Origin: JAUVUV01 sp964548275
Lineage (GTDB): Bacteria > Gemmatimonadota > Glassbacteria > GWA2-58-10
DNA length: 64,000 bases
Reading direction: 5' to 3'
NCBI GenBank assembly: GCA_964548275.1
Contig: CAZJQI010000011.1
Location: 1 to 64,000, forward strand
In this document: piece after piece, positions 9,119 through 17,064 of the stretch
Position numbering within the stretch: the stretch's first letter is position 1
Layout: every line of letters starts with the position of its first letter
Made by a program: the position numbers and the translations under genes
The notes under the pieces: generated by a model
Told to the model about the DNA's origin: nothing
What the model saw: the letters and a program-made list of their open reading frames with translations, nothing else
The model's database searches: none

Positions 9119-10699
9119 TTATGCTCTCCAGGGGCGCTCTCTTTCAAGATCACCGCTCAATACATCCACAGCCAAATTCACATCCTCGACAATTTGAAAA
9201 TCATACATACCCACACAGATAAAATCAGCGCCATTTTTAAAGGCATACGGGAATCCTACCTCGGGATGTATCGCGCCGGCGGCTAAAACCTTATAAGCGA
9301 TCCAGGGTTGCTCCAGTTTATTCATGAACGCGATCGTTTCCTCCGGATTGGTACACCAGATATTGTCATGTTCTTCTTCGGGCATGGCTGACCAGTAGTC
9401 GATACGGTGCAATGTTTTCACCCAATAATCGGGTTTCAGGCCGAATGCCACGCATCCTTTGACTGTCTCTAACTTATGTGCCCCGATACCTGCAGGCAGC
9501 CCGTTTCTCCTGATCAATTCCAGCGCCTCGCCGATGACTTCCAATTTTCCCTCCTCCACCAGCCTGTCGGCTATCCCGCCATGTACGTAACCGGCGCTTG
9601 CACCGGCGTCCACAGAGACCTTTATTCCCAGAATTACATCATTCTGATACCCACAATCCGAGATGAACTGGATTTTCCCTTTCTCCTGCCTCCAGTATTT
9701 ATTGATTACTCTGCATAAAGCAGGATTGGTCAGGATAGTGTTTATCCCGCATTTTTCAGCCAGGCGGAAAGTATCGAACACTTTCTGATCGTGGTGATAT
9801 GCTTTGACCAGTTTCGATACGTAAATCAAATCCCTGGCGTGGGCCCAGCCCCCGATTAAATTACCGCCGAGAAACATTCTGCTGATCTTGAGATTTCCAA
9901 TCTGCCCGTAGGGTATTTCTCCTTTCAAGTCCTCTAAGCTTGCAAACCGGAATGTCTTGATTGTCGCGCTGGTAACGGCCTCTATATCATTATCTGCTGC
10001 CGCTAGAAGATGTCTTTCTTCAAAACTCTCCCAGCCCCGCTTTTTTAGCACAGCGTAAACAAAAGCACCAAAAATTGGCAAGGTGATCAGATTTTTGATC
10101 AGCTCTCTCCGCTCGATAAAAGGTTTCTCCTCCGGTTCCCTTTTGCTCTCTCGCTCTGCGGGTTCCTCCTCTTTGCGCTCAATTGTCGTGCTTTGATCTT
10201 TTCTCAGAAAGATCAGTCTATCCAATCCCCAGTACATGCCCGCCGGGAAAATGGCCAGCACAGAGAGAGCGATCAGCTCAACCAGATTCTTATCAACAAA
10301 TAAATAATTCCCCTCGGCGTGTATGCCCTGGGTGATTTCGATAAATGGAGGATTTGCAACATAGTAAAGCAGCAGGAGAGCTATCCCGGAAATGCTGGCA
10401 ATACGGGTAAAACAGCCGAAAAAAAGCCCCAAGCCTATTAAAATCAACCCGAAAATGTTCATAAGATCCGCAACTTTTAAGACAGTCGGGGTCATTAAGA
10501 TCCAGTTGAAGAATCCGGAAAAAATCCACTTCGATTCTGCAAGATAACCAGCGGATGACCAATTTGGATCCAAAAGTTTTACAAGACCTTCATAGAGAAA
10601 ATGCCAGCCGATTGCTATCCGCAGAATAACCAGAAAGGACAACTGAAAAGTCGATAAATTCTGCAAACTCCTGGTGTAACCCGTAACTCTTTGAAACAT
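9119..10699 (-). CDS. DoxX-like membrane domain fused to a TIM-barrel (aldo-keto-reductase-like) domain
   Basis: Residues 1 to about 165 contain four hydrophobic helices of the DoxX type (LRIAIGWHFLYEGLVKL near the start). A charged linker (about 170-200, rich in Glu, Arg and Lys) leads to RRELIKNLITLPIFGAFVYAV, which resembles a Tat-type or membrane-tether segment. The remaining 280 residues look like a soluble TIM-barrel domain: GNLKISRMFLGGNLIGGWAH, AEKCGINTILTNP, and a C-terminal ADFICVGMYDF. Separately these parts resemble known families; the joined protein is unusual. The topology of the second domain is unclear. The ATG at 10699 has AAAGGAG 8 nt upstream. The reaction is not known; a redox role is inferred only from the two families. 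Confidence 0.75.
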   Translation of the reverse strand: MFQRVTGYTRSLQNLSTFQLSFLVILRIAIGWHFLYEGLVKLLDPNWSSAGYLAESKWIFSGFFNWILMTPTVLKVADLMNIFGLILIGLGLFFGCFTRIASISGIALLLLYYVANPPFIEITQGIHAEGNYLFVDKNLVELIALSVLAIFPAGMYWGLDRLIFLRKDQSTTIERKEEEPAERESKREPEEKPFIERRELIKNLITLPIFGAFVYAVLKKRGWESFEERHLLAAADNDIEAVTSATIKTFRFASLEDLKGEIPYGQIGNLKISRMFLGGNLIGGWAHARDLIYVSKLVKAYHHDQKVFDTFRLAEKCGINTILTNPALCRVINKYWRQEKGKIQFISDCGYQNDVILGIKVSVDAGASAGYVHGGIADRLVEEGKLEVIGEALELIRRNGLPAGIGAHKLETVKGCVAFGLKPDYWVKTLHRIDYWSAMPEEEHDNIWCTNPEETIAFMNKLEQPWIAYKVLAAGAIHPEVGFPYAFKNGADFICVGMYDFQIVEDVNLAVDVLSGDLERERPWRA

Positions 10700-10780
10700 G
10701 ATACAAGCTCCTTTCAACAAAGAAAGACCTTTGAAAAAATCACCTAAGAAGGAACGAATTTTTCAACAACCTGGTTGAAG

Positions 10781-10889
10781 ACACACCCCGCCCGCCGTAG
10801 GCGGGCACCCCTCTTTCTAGAGGGGAATTTTTTACGTCTAAGTTCTGTATTAACAGTCCCCTCTATCAAGAGGGGATACAGGGGTGTGT
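10781..10889. repeat. MITE-like element with terminal inverted repeats and three internal hairpins
   Basis: ACACACCCC (10781-10789) and GGGGTGTGT (10881-10889) are perfect terminal inverted repeats. Inside are GCCCGCC/GGCGGGC (10790-10806, 3-nt loop) and two copies of the hairpin CCCCTCT/AGAGGGG (10808-10825 and 10858-10875), each with a 4-nt loop. The about 109-bp element has no coding potential and lies between the mazF 3' end and the DoxX fusion start. No target-site duplication is obvious. A non-autonomous mobile repeat is the best guess. Confidence 0.65.
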
Positions 10890-11031
10890 TAGACTTTTAT
10901 TATTGAATCCTCTCAGAGAGATTCACAAACGTCCCGACGGAGAACAATCACCTCTTTATCAGGATTTTTTCAAAGGTCTCAAAGAACATATATTACCGCA
11001 CAAGAAATAAAGCCATTGGTGTGTGTATCAA

Positions 11032-11376
11032 TCAAGTAAGTAAAGTGGACAATTTGGCTAATACTTCACTCATTATATAATCTGGCACCTTATCTATATA
11101 ATTAGCGTTCCTGGCTCTCCAATCCAAATTCTTAATATGGTCAACCAATATTACACCTGAAACTTTTAGCCCTTTAGGTAAACGCACTTCAAAAGGATAA
11201 TTTTTCTCAACATTGGTTATAGGACTAAATAGAGCTAATCCCACTTTATCATTGTAAAGTTTAGGGGATATAACTAAAGCCGGTCTATGACCGGCTTGTT
11301 CGGAACCCGCTTGCGGATCAAAATCAAGCCGAACAATTTCCCCCCTATCCGGACTCCAGCTCCCATTACTTACCAT
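11032..11376 (-). CDS. mazF: MazF-type toxin, sequence-specific endoribonuclease
   Basis: MazF/PemK toxins cleave mRNA at short motifs and are held inactive by MazE. The 114-residue protein has the family's opening (SPDRGEIVRLDFDPQAGSEQ), the RPALVISP strand and the SPITN segment, all typical of ChpB/MazF. The gene overlaps the 3' end of mazE by 7 bp, the standard antitoxin-first arrangement with translational coupling. The codons and AT content differ from the flanking metabolic genes, which is usual for mobile toxin-antitoxin modules. Confidence 0.93.
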   Translation of the reverse strand: MVSNGSWSPDRGEIVRLDFDPQAGSEQAGHRPALVISPKLYNDKVGLALFSPITNVEKNYPFEVRLPKGLKVSGVILVDHIKNLDWRARNANYIDKVPDYIMSEVLAKLSTLLT

Positions 11377-11615
11377 ATTTCAGTCCTAACAGGAGAACCG
11401 GTTTTTGTTTCATGATGAATGTTTTCTTCATTTACTTTTTCCATTAAGCTTTTAAGAGAATATTTGGGTGCAGATAAAGTTACTATCATTTTTTTTCCCG
11501 AAACTTTAATATCTATATCTGAACCATCTTGAAACCGAAGTTGTTCCACAATCGGTTTCTGAAGTCGGATACCCAAACTGTTTCCCCATTTTCTGACTTT
11601 GCTTTGCACCACCAT
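11370..11615 (-). CDS. mazE: MazE-type antitoxin (AbrB/SpoVT fold)
   Basis: The N-terminal swapped-hairpin DNA-binding motif KVRKWGNSLGIRLQK is diagnostic of MazE antitoxins. The C-terminal part is acidic and polar, as expected for the MazF-wrapping tail. 81 residues is normal. The ATG has AGAGGA upstream. A perfect 16-bp palindrome 22 bp upstream of the start is the probable binding site for MazE and the MazEF complex, giving autorepression. Confidence 0.93.
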   Translation of the reverse strand: MVVQSKVRKWGNSLGIRLQKPIVEQLRFQDGSDIDIKVSGKKMIVTLSAPKYSLKSLMEKVNEENIHHETKTGSPVRTEIW

Positions 11616-11636
11616 AATCTTATCCTCTTTCTTTAC

Positions 11637-11677
11637 GTATATACATTGTATAATGTTTTGCTATACAATGTATATAC
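11637..11677 (-). promoter_or_regulatory. mazEF operator/promoter palindrome
   Basis: GTATATACATTGTATA (11637-11652) and TATACAATGTATATAC (11662-11677) are exact 16-bp reverse complements around a 9-nt spacer. It lies directly upstream of mazE and contains TATA-rich hexamers suitable as a -10. A MazE dimer usually binds such palindromes, so this is a well-supported autoregulatory operator. A terminator role is unlikely because the next gene downstream on this strand is mazE itself. Confidence 0.8.
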
Positions 11678-11854
11678 TGATTCGGCAAAAACATCAAGAG
11701 CTTTTAGTCAGAAAAATTTTAACGCATTGTCTTAAATCCCATTTATACTGGGTTTGCTAAGTATGTAATACAGTATTGTTTTATTTCTATTGTGGTTTTT
11801 CGCCGGCTTGATATATGAAACCAAATTTTTTCGCATCTGGATAACCTGTCCGGG

Positions 11855-13405
11855 TTACTTCTTCTCCTCGGCTTCCCAGGCCGCCTCAGACGCTGAAAGG
11901 CCCTGGTGGTTCTGATAACCCAGGGGGTGCGAACGCCAGCGCTTATCCACCTTGATGCCCAGACCGAAAAACTTATCCCGCGTGGCGCGGACATGCTCCC
12001 GCAGAATCTCGCGGTGTTCTTTCAGCTCCTTCGAATAGTGTCCAAAACGAGCCAGGTTGCGTTTCTCGCCAGGGTCTTCCTCCAGATCGTAGAGTTCTTC
12101 TCCACCCCCCTCGATATACTTGGTATATTTATAGTTTCTGGTCCTGACCATCCGGCCCGGCGAGACCGTATATCCCCACTCGGTCTGCCACTCGCTGACC
12201 ACGTAATCATGCCAGCGCGAGGGTTTTTCGCCGCGCAACCAGGGCATCATGCTTTTGCCGAATAAACCGCCAGGAGCAGGGATCCCGGCATAATCACAGA
12301 GCGTGGGCAGAAGGTCCAGCAGGCTCACCAGTGGATCATTGAGCATTTGTCCACGGCCTTTAAGTCCCGGCCCGGCGAAAATGAGCGGGATGCGTGTGGT
12401 CTCTTCGTAGAAACTCACCTGTTTGGTTACCATCCTGTGCGACACCATGCTGTCGCCGTGGTCTGACATGAAAACCACGAGCGTGTTCTTCTTGCCCGCA
12501 GGGGTAGAATGAAGAGCCTCGAGGATCTGGCCGATCTGGGTGTCGACCATTCGAAGGTAATAGTAATAGGCTGCGAGATAATGCCTGTAATTGGTTTCAC
12601 TCCATAGGCACGCCTGCTGAAGTCTCCTGTGGCTGCAGCAGAGATACTGGACCGGCAAAGGCCTGTTTTTCAGGTCATCGGTCTCGAAATTCTCTGGCAG
12701 GGGGGGAAGTTCTCCGTAGGGAATGGGCACGTCCTCGTGAACTCCGGCATTTTCGCCCACCCAGCCGCAGATATTGTGCGGGTTGTTCAGTGAAGCCACA
12801 GCAAGAAAAGGTTTATCGTGAGTCTGCCTGAGATATTCCACACATTTCTGCGTAGTATAAGCATCCATTCTCGAATCCCTGTTCACCGGCCAGGCTTGGG
12901 GGGTTTCGACCTCAAGTTCCTCTGTCTCCACCAGCTTGAAACCCCTGAGTGAACCCGCGTCGTGCCGCTTGCCGAAATTTATCGTTTCATAGCCTGCGAT
13001 TAAGAATATTTCACCGAGCGTGGGCATACTCATCGAAATATCCGGCACCGGGTAATTCATCCCGTTGGAGGTGACCCCGGTCCGGTTGGGCAGGCGGCCG
13101 GTCCAGAACGAGGCCCGTGAGGGCTGGCAGAGCGGGCAGTTGCTATACGCGTTGGAAAATCTCACTCCGCCGGAAGCCAGGGAGTCGATATTCGGGGTCT
13201 CGGCCCACCTGTCTCCGTAACAGCCGACCGCGCGCTGGGCGAGCTGGTCTGTGATGATGATCAGGATATTCGGCCTTTCGTCGGGTTGAGCAGGCACTTG
13301 GCCCCGGGCGACATTCGCTGCCGCGGCCAGGCTCACGCTGCCGGCTGTGGCGAGAAAATCCCGCCGTGAAATTCCGGTCGCGATCCAGTCAGATTTTTTA
13401 CTCAT
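11855..13405 (-). CDS. Secreted sulfatase (S1 family, Tat signal)
   Basis: Type I sulfatases hydrolyse sulfate esters using a formylglycine made from Cys. CQPSR at residues 93-97 is the C-x-P-S-R modification motif. NILIIITDQ near residue 47 and SDHGDSMVSH in the middle are the metal-site motifs. The N-terminus has a twin-arginine motif (SRRDFLATA, residues 13-21) and an Ala-rich hydrophobic stretch, so export folded to the periplasm is likely. AGAGGAC lies upstream of the ATG. It is a monocistronic-looking gene between mazEF and the catalase region. The substrate (sulfated glycan, choline sulfate or other) cannot be told. Confidence 0.92.
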   Translation of the reverse strand: MSKKSDWIATGISRRDFLATAGSVSLAAAANVARGQVPAQPDERPNILIIITDQLAQRAVGCYGDRWAETPNIDSLASGGVRFSNAYSNCPLCQPSRASFWTGRLPNRTGVTSNGMNYPVPDISMSMPTLGEIFLIAGYETINFGKRHDAGSLRGFKLVETEELEVETPQAWPVNRDSRMDAYTTQKCVEYLRQTHDKPFLAVASLNNPHNICGWVGENAGVHEDVPIPYGELPPLPENFETDDLKNRPLPVQYLCCSHRRLQQACLWSETNYRHYLAAYYYYLRMVDTQIGQILEALHSTPAGKKNTLVVFMSDHGDSMVSHRMVTKQVSFYEETTRIPLIFAGPGLKGRGQMLNDPLVSLLDLLPTLCDYAGIPAPGGLFGKSMMPWLRGEKPSRWHDYVVSEWQTEWGYTVSPGRMVRTRNYKYTKYIEGGGEELYDLEEDPGEKRNLARFGHYSKELKEHREILREHVRATRDKFFGLGIKVDKRWRSHPLGYQNHQGLSASEAAWEAEEKK

Positions 13406-13825
13406 GAATCAGTCCTCTCAAGTTTTTCCTGTGGCGAATCAACCGGCAGGGATATCCGCCACGTTATTTTGAGTGAGAATCAAAGGTTGTAACTGTGCTA
13501 AAATGAAAAACAAAATAAATCGAGTTAGCCAGAATTATTCATATAAAATCGATTTGTTTGCCACAGAAGCGCATCTCAAGAGCGCGAGTTTTTAATTCTT
13601 CTGGCGCGAGTGAAATAAAATAGTACCTACCGATGTAGGGACACGGCGCGCCGTGTCCCTACGGGGGCTGTGAACTGGAAACAGCGTAATCATTGATGCA
13701 TCCACGCTATCAAAGATTCTGAAAATAGATACCTTCTGAACAATTTATGAATAATCCAGGCTAGGTACTTGAATCCCGGAGACTAAACATTGCACGCGAT
13801 TCGTCTTACTCAGTCTAGAGGCGCA
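13406..13825. other. Non-coding spacer upstream of the sulfatase with a long perfect palindrome
   Basis: Nothing coding is visible between the sulfatase start and the catalase 3' end. The main feature is the 28-bp palindrome at 13635-13662. The remainder is moderately AT-rich, and the sulfatase promoter should lie in its left part, though no clear boxes are seen. Confidence 0.6.
13635..13662. repeat. 28-bp perfect palindrome (GTAGGGACACGGCG / CGCCGTGTCCCTAC)
   Basis: Both halves are exact reverse complements with no loop, and the centre contains GGCGCGCC. No coding frame runs through it. It could be a transcriptional hairpin, a dispersed palindromic repeat or a protein-binding site. The lack of a T-run argues against a simple terminator. 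Confidence 0.75.
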
Positions 13826-13900
13826 GCCTAACGGTATGCATCACCAGCATGGTAAAGTGTGGGGCGCTTTACCATGTCCGAGTGGATGCAGTTGTTATGC
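13826..13900 (-). other. attC-like recombination site downstream of the catalase gene
   Basis: Read on the minus strand, the element begins with GCATAAC (13900-13894, R''-like) and ends with GTTAGGC (13832-13826), which matches the attC consensus GTTRRRY exactly. Between them are complementary arms TGCATC/GATGCA (13837-13842 and 13885-13890) with a bulged base, and CATGGTAAAG/CTTTACCATG (13848-13857 and 13867-13876). It starts 9 nt after the catalase stop, where attC sits in gene cassettes. At 75 bp it is of normal size. It is imperfect and stands alone, so this is a candidate only. Confidence 0.55.
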
Positions 13901-13909
13901 TGACTTACA

Positions 13910-15355
13910 TCAGGATAGTCCTAATCCTTGTGCGATACCGTCCCCGTAGGACTGATCGGCTCTGCGGAAATGTTCAACCATTTTCTTCTGAATATCCTTA
14001 GGAGCTTTTCCTAATGTACCGACGATGTTCTTAATCAGCCGCTGCTGTTCGTCAGGCGGCATTAGACGGTAAAGGTTGCCCGGCTGGATGTAATCATCAT
14101 CCACTCCACGTTTCTGTTCGTACCAGTCAGCATCACCGGAGATCTTGAGAGGTGGCTCTTTATAGGCGGGATCCGCTTTGGGGCCGCCGAAGCTGTTTGG
14201 TTCATAGTTCGGTGATGCTCCACCGTTATCGTCGAATCTCATCTTCCCATCACGCTGATAGTTGTTCACTTTGGCAGCACGCGGACGGTTAATAGGTAGC
14301 CTCTCGAAGTTGACACCGAGGCGGTATCGGTGAGCATCTGCATAGGCGAAGATCCTTGCCTGGAGCATCTTGCAGGGCGAGAATGAAATGCCGGGAACAA
14401 CATTTGCCGGAGAGAAAGCAGACTGCTCAACTTCAGCGAAGTAGTTCTCTGGATTCTTGTTCAGCTCGAGCACACCAACCTCGATCAATGGATAATCTCC
14501 ATGAGGCCATACTTTCGTGAGATCGAAGGGATTCCAGCGATAGTTTTCGGCCTCCTTCTCGGGCATAACCTGAATGGAGAAAATCCACTTCGGATATTCT
14601 CCTTTTTCTATCGCCTCAAACAACTGCTTGGCGTGATAATCCGGATCCTGTCCAACGAGCTTGTCAGCCTCCTCCTGTCTGATGCATTGGATGCTTTGTT
14701 GGGTTTTGAAATGGAACTTAACCCAGAATCGCTCGTTCTTTGCATTAATAAAGCTATAGGTATGGCTACCGTATCCATTCATATACGGGATACCCTTAGG
14801 AATGCCACGGTCTGAGAACAGTATGGTTACCTGGTGTAGTGCTTCTGGAACCTGTGACCAGAAATCCCATTGCATAGTATCCTTCTTCGTATTTGTCCTG
14901 GGGTCCCGTTTCTGGGTATGAATAAAATCAGGAAATTTGATGGCGTCACGGATGAAAAAGGTTGGTGTATTGTTACCGACCATATCCCAGTTGCCTTCTT
15001 CCGTGTAGAATTTCAGAGCGAAACCTCGAACATCACGAACTGTGTCAGCAGAGCCTTTTTCTCCAGCAACGGTTGAGAATCGGCCAAATACGGCGGTCTT
15101 TTTGCCAACTTCAGAGAAGATATTCGCTTTAGTATATTTGGTGATGTCTTTAGTGACGGTAAAAGTGCCATGAGCACCTGCCGCCTTAGCATGAACAACG
15201 CGCTCGGGGATTCTTTCCCGGTTGAAATGGGCGAGTTTCTCAAGCAAATAATGGTCCTGCAGTAATGTCGGCCCTCTTTCTCCGGCTGTGAGAGATGTCT
15301 GATTATCAGATACCGGAATGCCGGCCGCGGTTGTTAATTTTTTTTCTCCACTCAT
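13910..15355 (-). CDS. katA: Monofunctional heme catalase
   Basis: It splits hydrogen peroxide into water and oxygen. Catalytic His55 lies in RVVHAKAAGAHG, the Asn motif is VGNNTPTFFIRD (about 126-137), and the proximal heme ligand is Tyr338 in RIFAYADAHRYRLG. With 481 residues it is a small-subunit, clade-3-type catalase without the flavodoxin-like tail. AAGGAG precedes the ATG. No peroxiredoxin or oxidative regulator is adjacent. An attC-like site follows its stop, and a GTTAGGC heptamer lies 30 bp upstream of the start (15391-15385), so the gene may once have been a mobile cassette. Confidence 0.96.
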   Translation of the reverse strand: MSGEKKLTTAAGIPVSDNQTSLTAGERGPTLLQDHYLLEKLAHFNRERIPERVVHAKAAGAHGTFTVTKDITKYTKANIFSEVGKKTAVFGRFSTVAGEKGSADTVRDVRGFALKFYTEEGNWDMVGNNTPTFFIRDAIKFPDFIHTQKRDPRTNTKKDTMQWDFWSQVPEALHQVTILFSDRGIPKGIPYMNGYGSHTYSFINAKNERFWVKFHFKTQQSIQCIRQEEADKLVGQDPDYHAKQLFEAIEKGEYPKWIFSIQVMPEKEAENYRWNPFDLTKVWPHGDYPLIEVGVLELNKNPENYFAEVEQSAFSPANVVPGISFSPCKMLQARIFAYADAHRYRLGVNFERLPINRPRAAKVNNYQRDGKMRFDDNGGASPNYEPNSFGGPKADPAYKEPPLKISGDADWYEQKRGVDDDYIQPGNLYRLMPPDEQQRLIKNIVGTLGKAPKDIQKKMVEHFRRADQSYGDGIAQGLGLS

Positions 15356-15676
15356 TGTTCTTCTCCTTTTTTATAAGTTGATGAGCCTAACATAGGATTA
15401 TATTGTTCTGTATAAAACCCTTAGCATAGCAAATTTCGCAGTATAAGCCACCTATGCTTTTTGCGTAAAAAAAAGTAATGTATCCACCGGGCTACGTCCG
15501 TTTATCGGTGATAACTGTAGATGTTTGATCGAATAACCGGCGAATAGCGTCATCCAGAGGCGCTCTAATGGAACCGATTATAATTTATCAATGAGTAATA
15601 TGCCATTATTTTCTTCCTTAAGCGGAAGATTGCAGGCAAACACTATTAACTCTTTTGCCTTTAAACAGGTAATCGG
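15356..15676. other. Intergenic region between catalase start and oxidoreductase 3' end
   Basis: The right-hand part is AT-rich on the catalase side and must carry the catalase promoter. GCCTAAC at 15385-15391 is the reverse complement of an attC R' heptamer, and CATAGG/CCTATG (15391-15396 and 15451-15456) can pair. The interior does not fold symmetrically, so a full attC is not supported. No PerR or OxyR box is evident. Confidence 0.4.
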
Positions 15677-16711
15677 TCAACGTGTGAATTCGCTCACACT
15701 TACCGGCCTGCCTGTTTCGGCGGACTTGTCTGCTGCGAAAATAGCCCTATGGGTCTCGAATGCGTTTTCCAGGCTGTTGTGGCCGTGCTTTCCCTGGCTC
15801 AGGCATTCAGCATAATAGGTAAACTGTTCCTTGTATGGGTGGTGAGCCACGTCGCCGCTGTCCACAAGCTGGACGTCCATTTTGGTCCAATCGTCCAGGC
15901 CGTCTATTTTCTTGCTGTAAAAAAGATCGTTTTTCAGCGAGCCGTGCGAGCCGACCATGTTCATGTTGAACACATAGGGCTGCATGCAGTCGGTGACCGA
16001 GGCCACCTTGCCCAGGGTCCGGCCGTTCTTGAATTTCAGCATCGTAACCGAGGTGGTGTCGTATTCGTAAGGGCTATAAGCCTCGTGCGGGTTTCTGGTC
16101 GAATAGGAAAACACCTCGTCGACTTGATCGCCCACCAGCCAGAGCATCATATCCAGTGAATGACAGCCTGCAGTAAGAAGGGAACTGCCGCCCATGCCCT
16201 TTTTCACGTTCCATTCGAACTGCTTGTACCAGGGGCCGATCCCGTGGAAATAATCGCACTCGGCATAGTAGATATCGCCGATCAGGCCCTGGCCGATTAT
16301 CGATTTCATCACCCTGGCCACGTTGATGAAACGGGCCTCGAAACAGACAGAGGTCATCACCCCGTTTTTCTCTACCGCCTCGAGCATCCTAACCGCGTCC
16401 TCGAAACTGAGCGCGATCGGCTTCTCGATCACCAGGTTCTTTCCCGCGTTGGCCGCTTTGACTGTCTGTTCAGCGTGAAACGGATGGGGAGTGCAGATGT
16501 CGACAATATCTATATTCTTATCTTTTAAAAATTTGTCGTAATCATTGTAGATTTTCACCTGAACTCCATATTCAGCCTCTATCTGCGCCGGGTCGAGTTT
16601 TCTCCTGGACATGATTGCAACCGGCTCGAAATCGGGAATCTCCGCGAAAGATTTCAGATGCGCTCCGGCCACCCAGCCGAAACCGACTATGCCAACCTTA
16701 TGCGTTTTCAT
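15677..16711 (-). CDS. Gfo/Idh/MocA-family oxidoreductase
   Basis: NAD(P)-dependent sugar or inositol dehydrogenases, with a Rossmann domain followed by an alpha/beta catalytic domain. The dinucleotide motif GIVGFGWVAGAH is at residues 8-19, and EKPIALSF carries the conserved Lys of the EKP motif. GCHSLDMMLWLVG in the C-terminal half carries the catalytic His region. The 344-residue length is typical. The gene faces away from the GH20-like gene; divergent transcription from the 353-bp gap suggests both are carbohydrate-linked. The substrate is not determinable. Confidence 0.92.
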   Translation of the reverse strand: MKTHKVGIVGFGWVAGAHLKSFAEIPDFEPVAIMSRRKLDPAQIEAEYGVQVKIYNDYDKFLKDKNIDIVDICTPHPFHAEQTVKAANAGKNLVIEKPIALSFEDAVRMLEAVEKNGVMTSVCFEARFINVARVMKSIIGQGLIGDIYYAECDYFHGIGPWYKQFEWNVKKGMGGSSLLTAGCHSLDMMLWLVGDQVDEVFSYSTRNPHEAYSPYEYDTTSVTMLKFKNGRTLGKVASVTDCMQPYVFNMNMVGSHGSLKNDLFYSKKIDGLDDWTKMDVQLVDSGDVAHHPYKEQFTYYAECLSQGKHGHNSLENAFETHRAIFAADKSAETGRPVSVSEFTR

Positions 16712-17064
16712 TTGAAACCTCCTGTGCGAAATTACTATCGTTCTCTATCTTGTAATTACCAAAATTTTGTGTTTAATCCATAATAAGATATTAAAGCTGC
16801 GAATTCCAGGCATTTTCTGACACCGGTAAGCATTGCGGCATTGGCGAGACAATAAAAATATCCAAATTCTGCTGTATCAAAATTGACCGTTGACTAAAAA
16901 GTCATACAACAACTGATTTTCAGCATGTCAAAATATCCCTTGAATAGTCCATCCCCGGTTATATATTAAGCAAAGAGCAATACATTGGGCCTTTGTCATC
17001 ATTCGTTCTTAATTTTTTTCTAATTCATCTTTCAAGTAATAAAACCCTGTCAGGAGATGTTGCC
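16712..17064. other. Divergent promoter region between the oxidoreductase and GH20-like genes
   Basis: AT-rich, without a coding frame of interest. A sigma-70-like pair for the + strand, TTGAAT (16940-16945) and TATATT (16962-16967) with a 16-bp spacer, lies about 100 bp before the GH20-like start. It is a moderate match only. No operator-like repeat is seen. Confidence 0.35.

Noticed and set aside
15385..15456. Second attC candidate upstream of the catalase gene
   Set aside because: GTTAGGC and a short CATAGG/CCTATG pairing are present, but the interior does not fold symmetrically and the other R box is absent.
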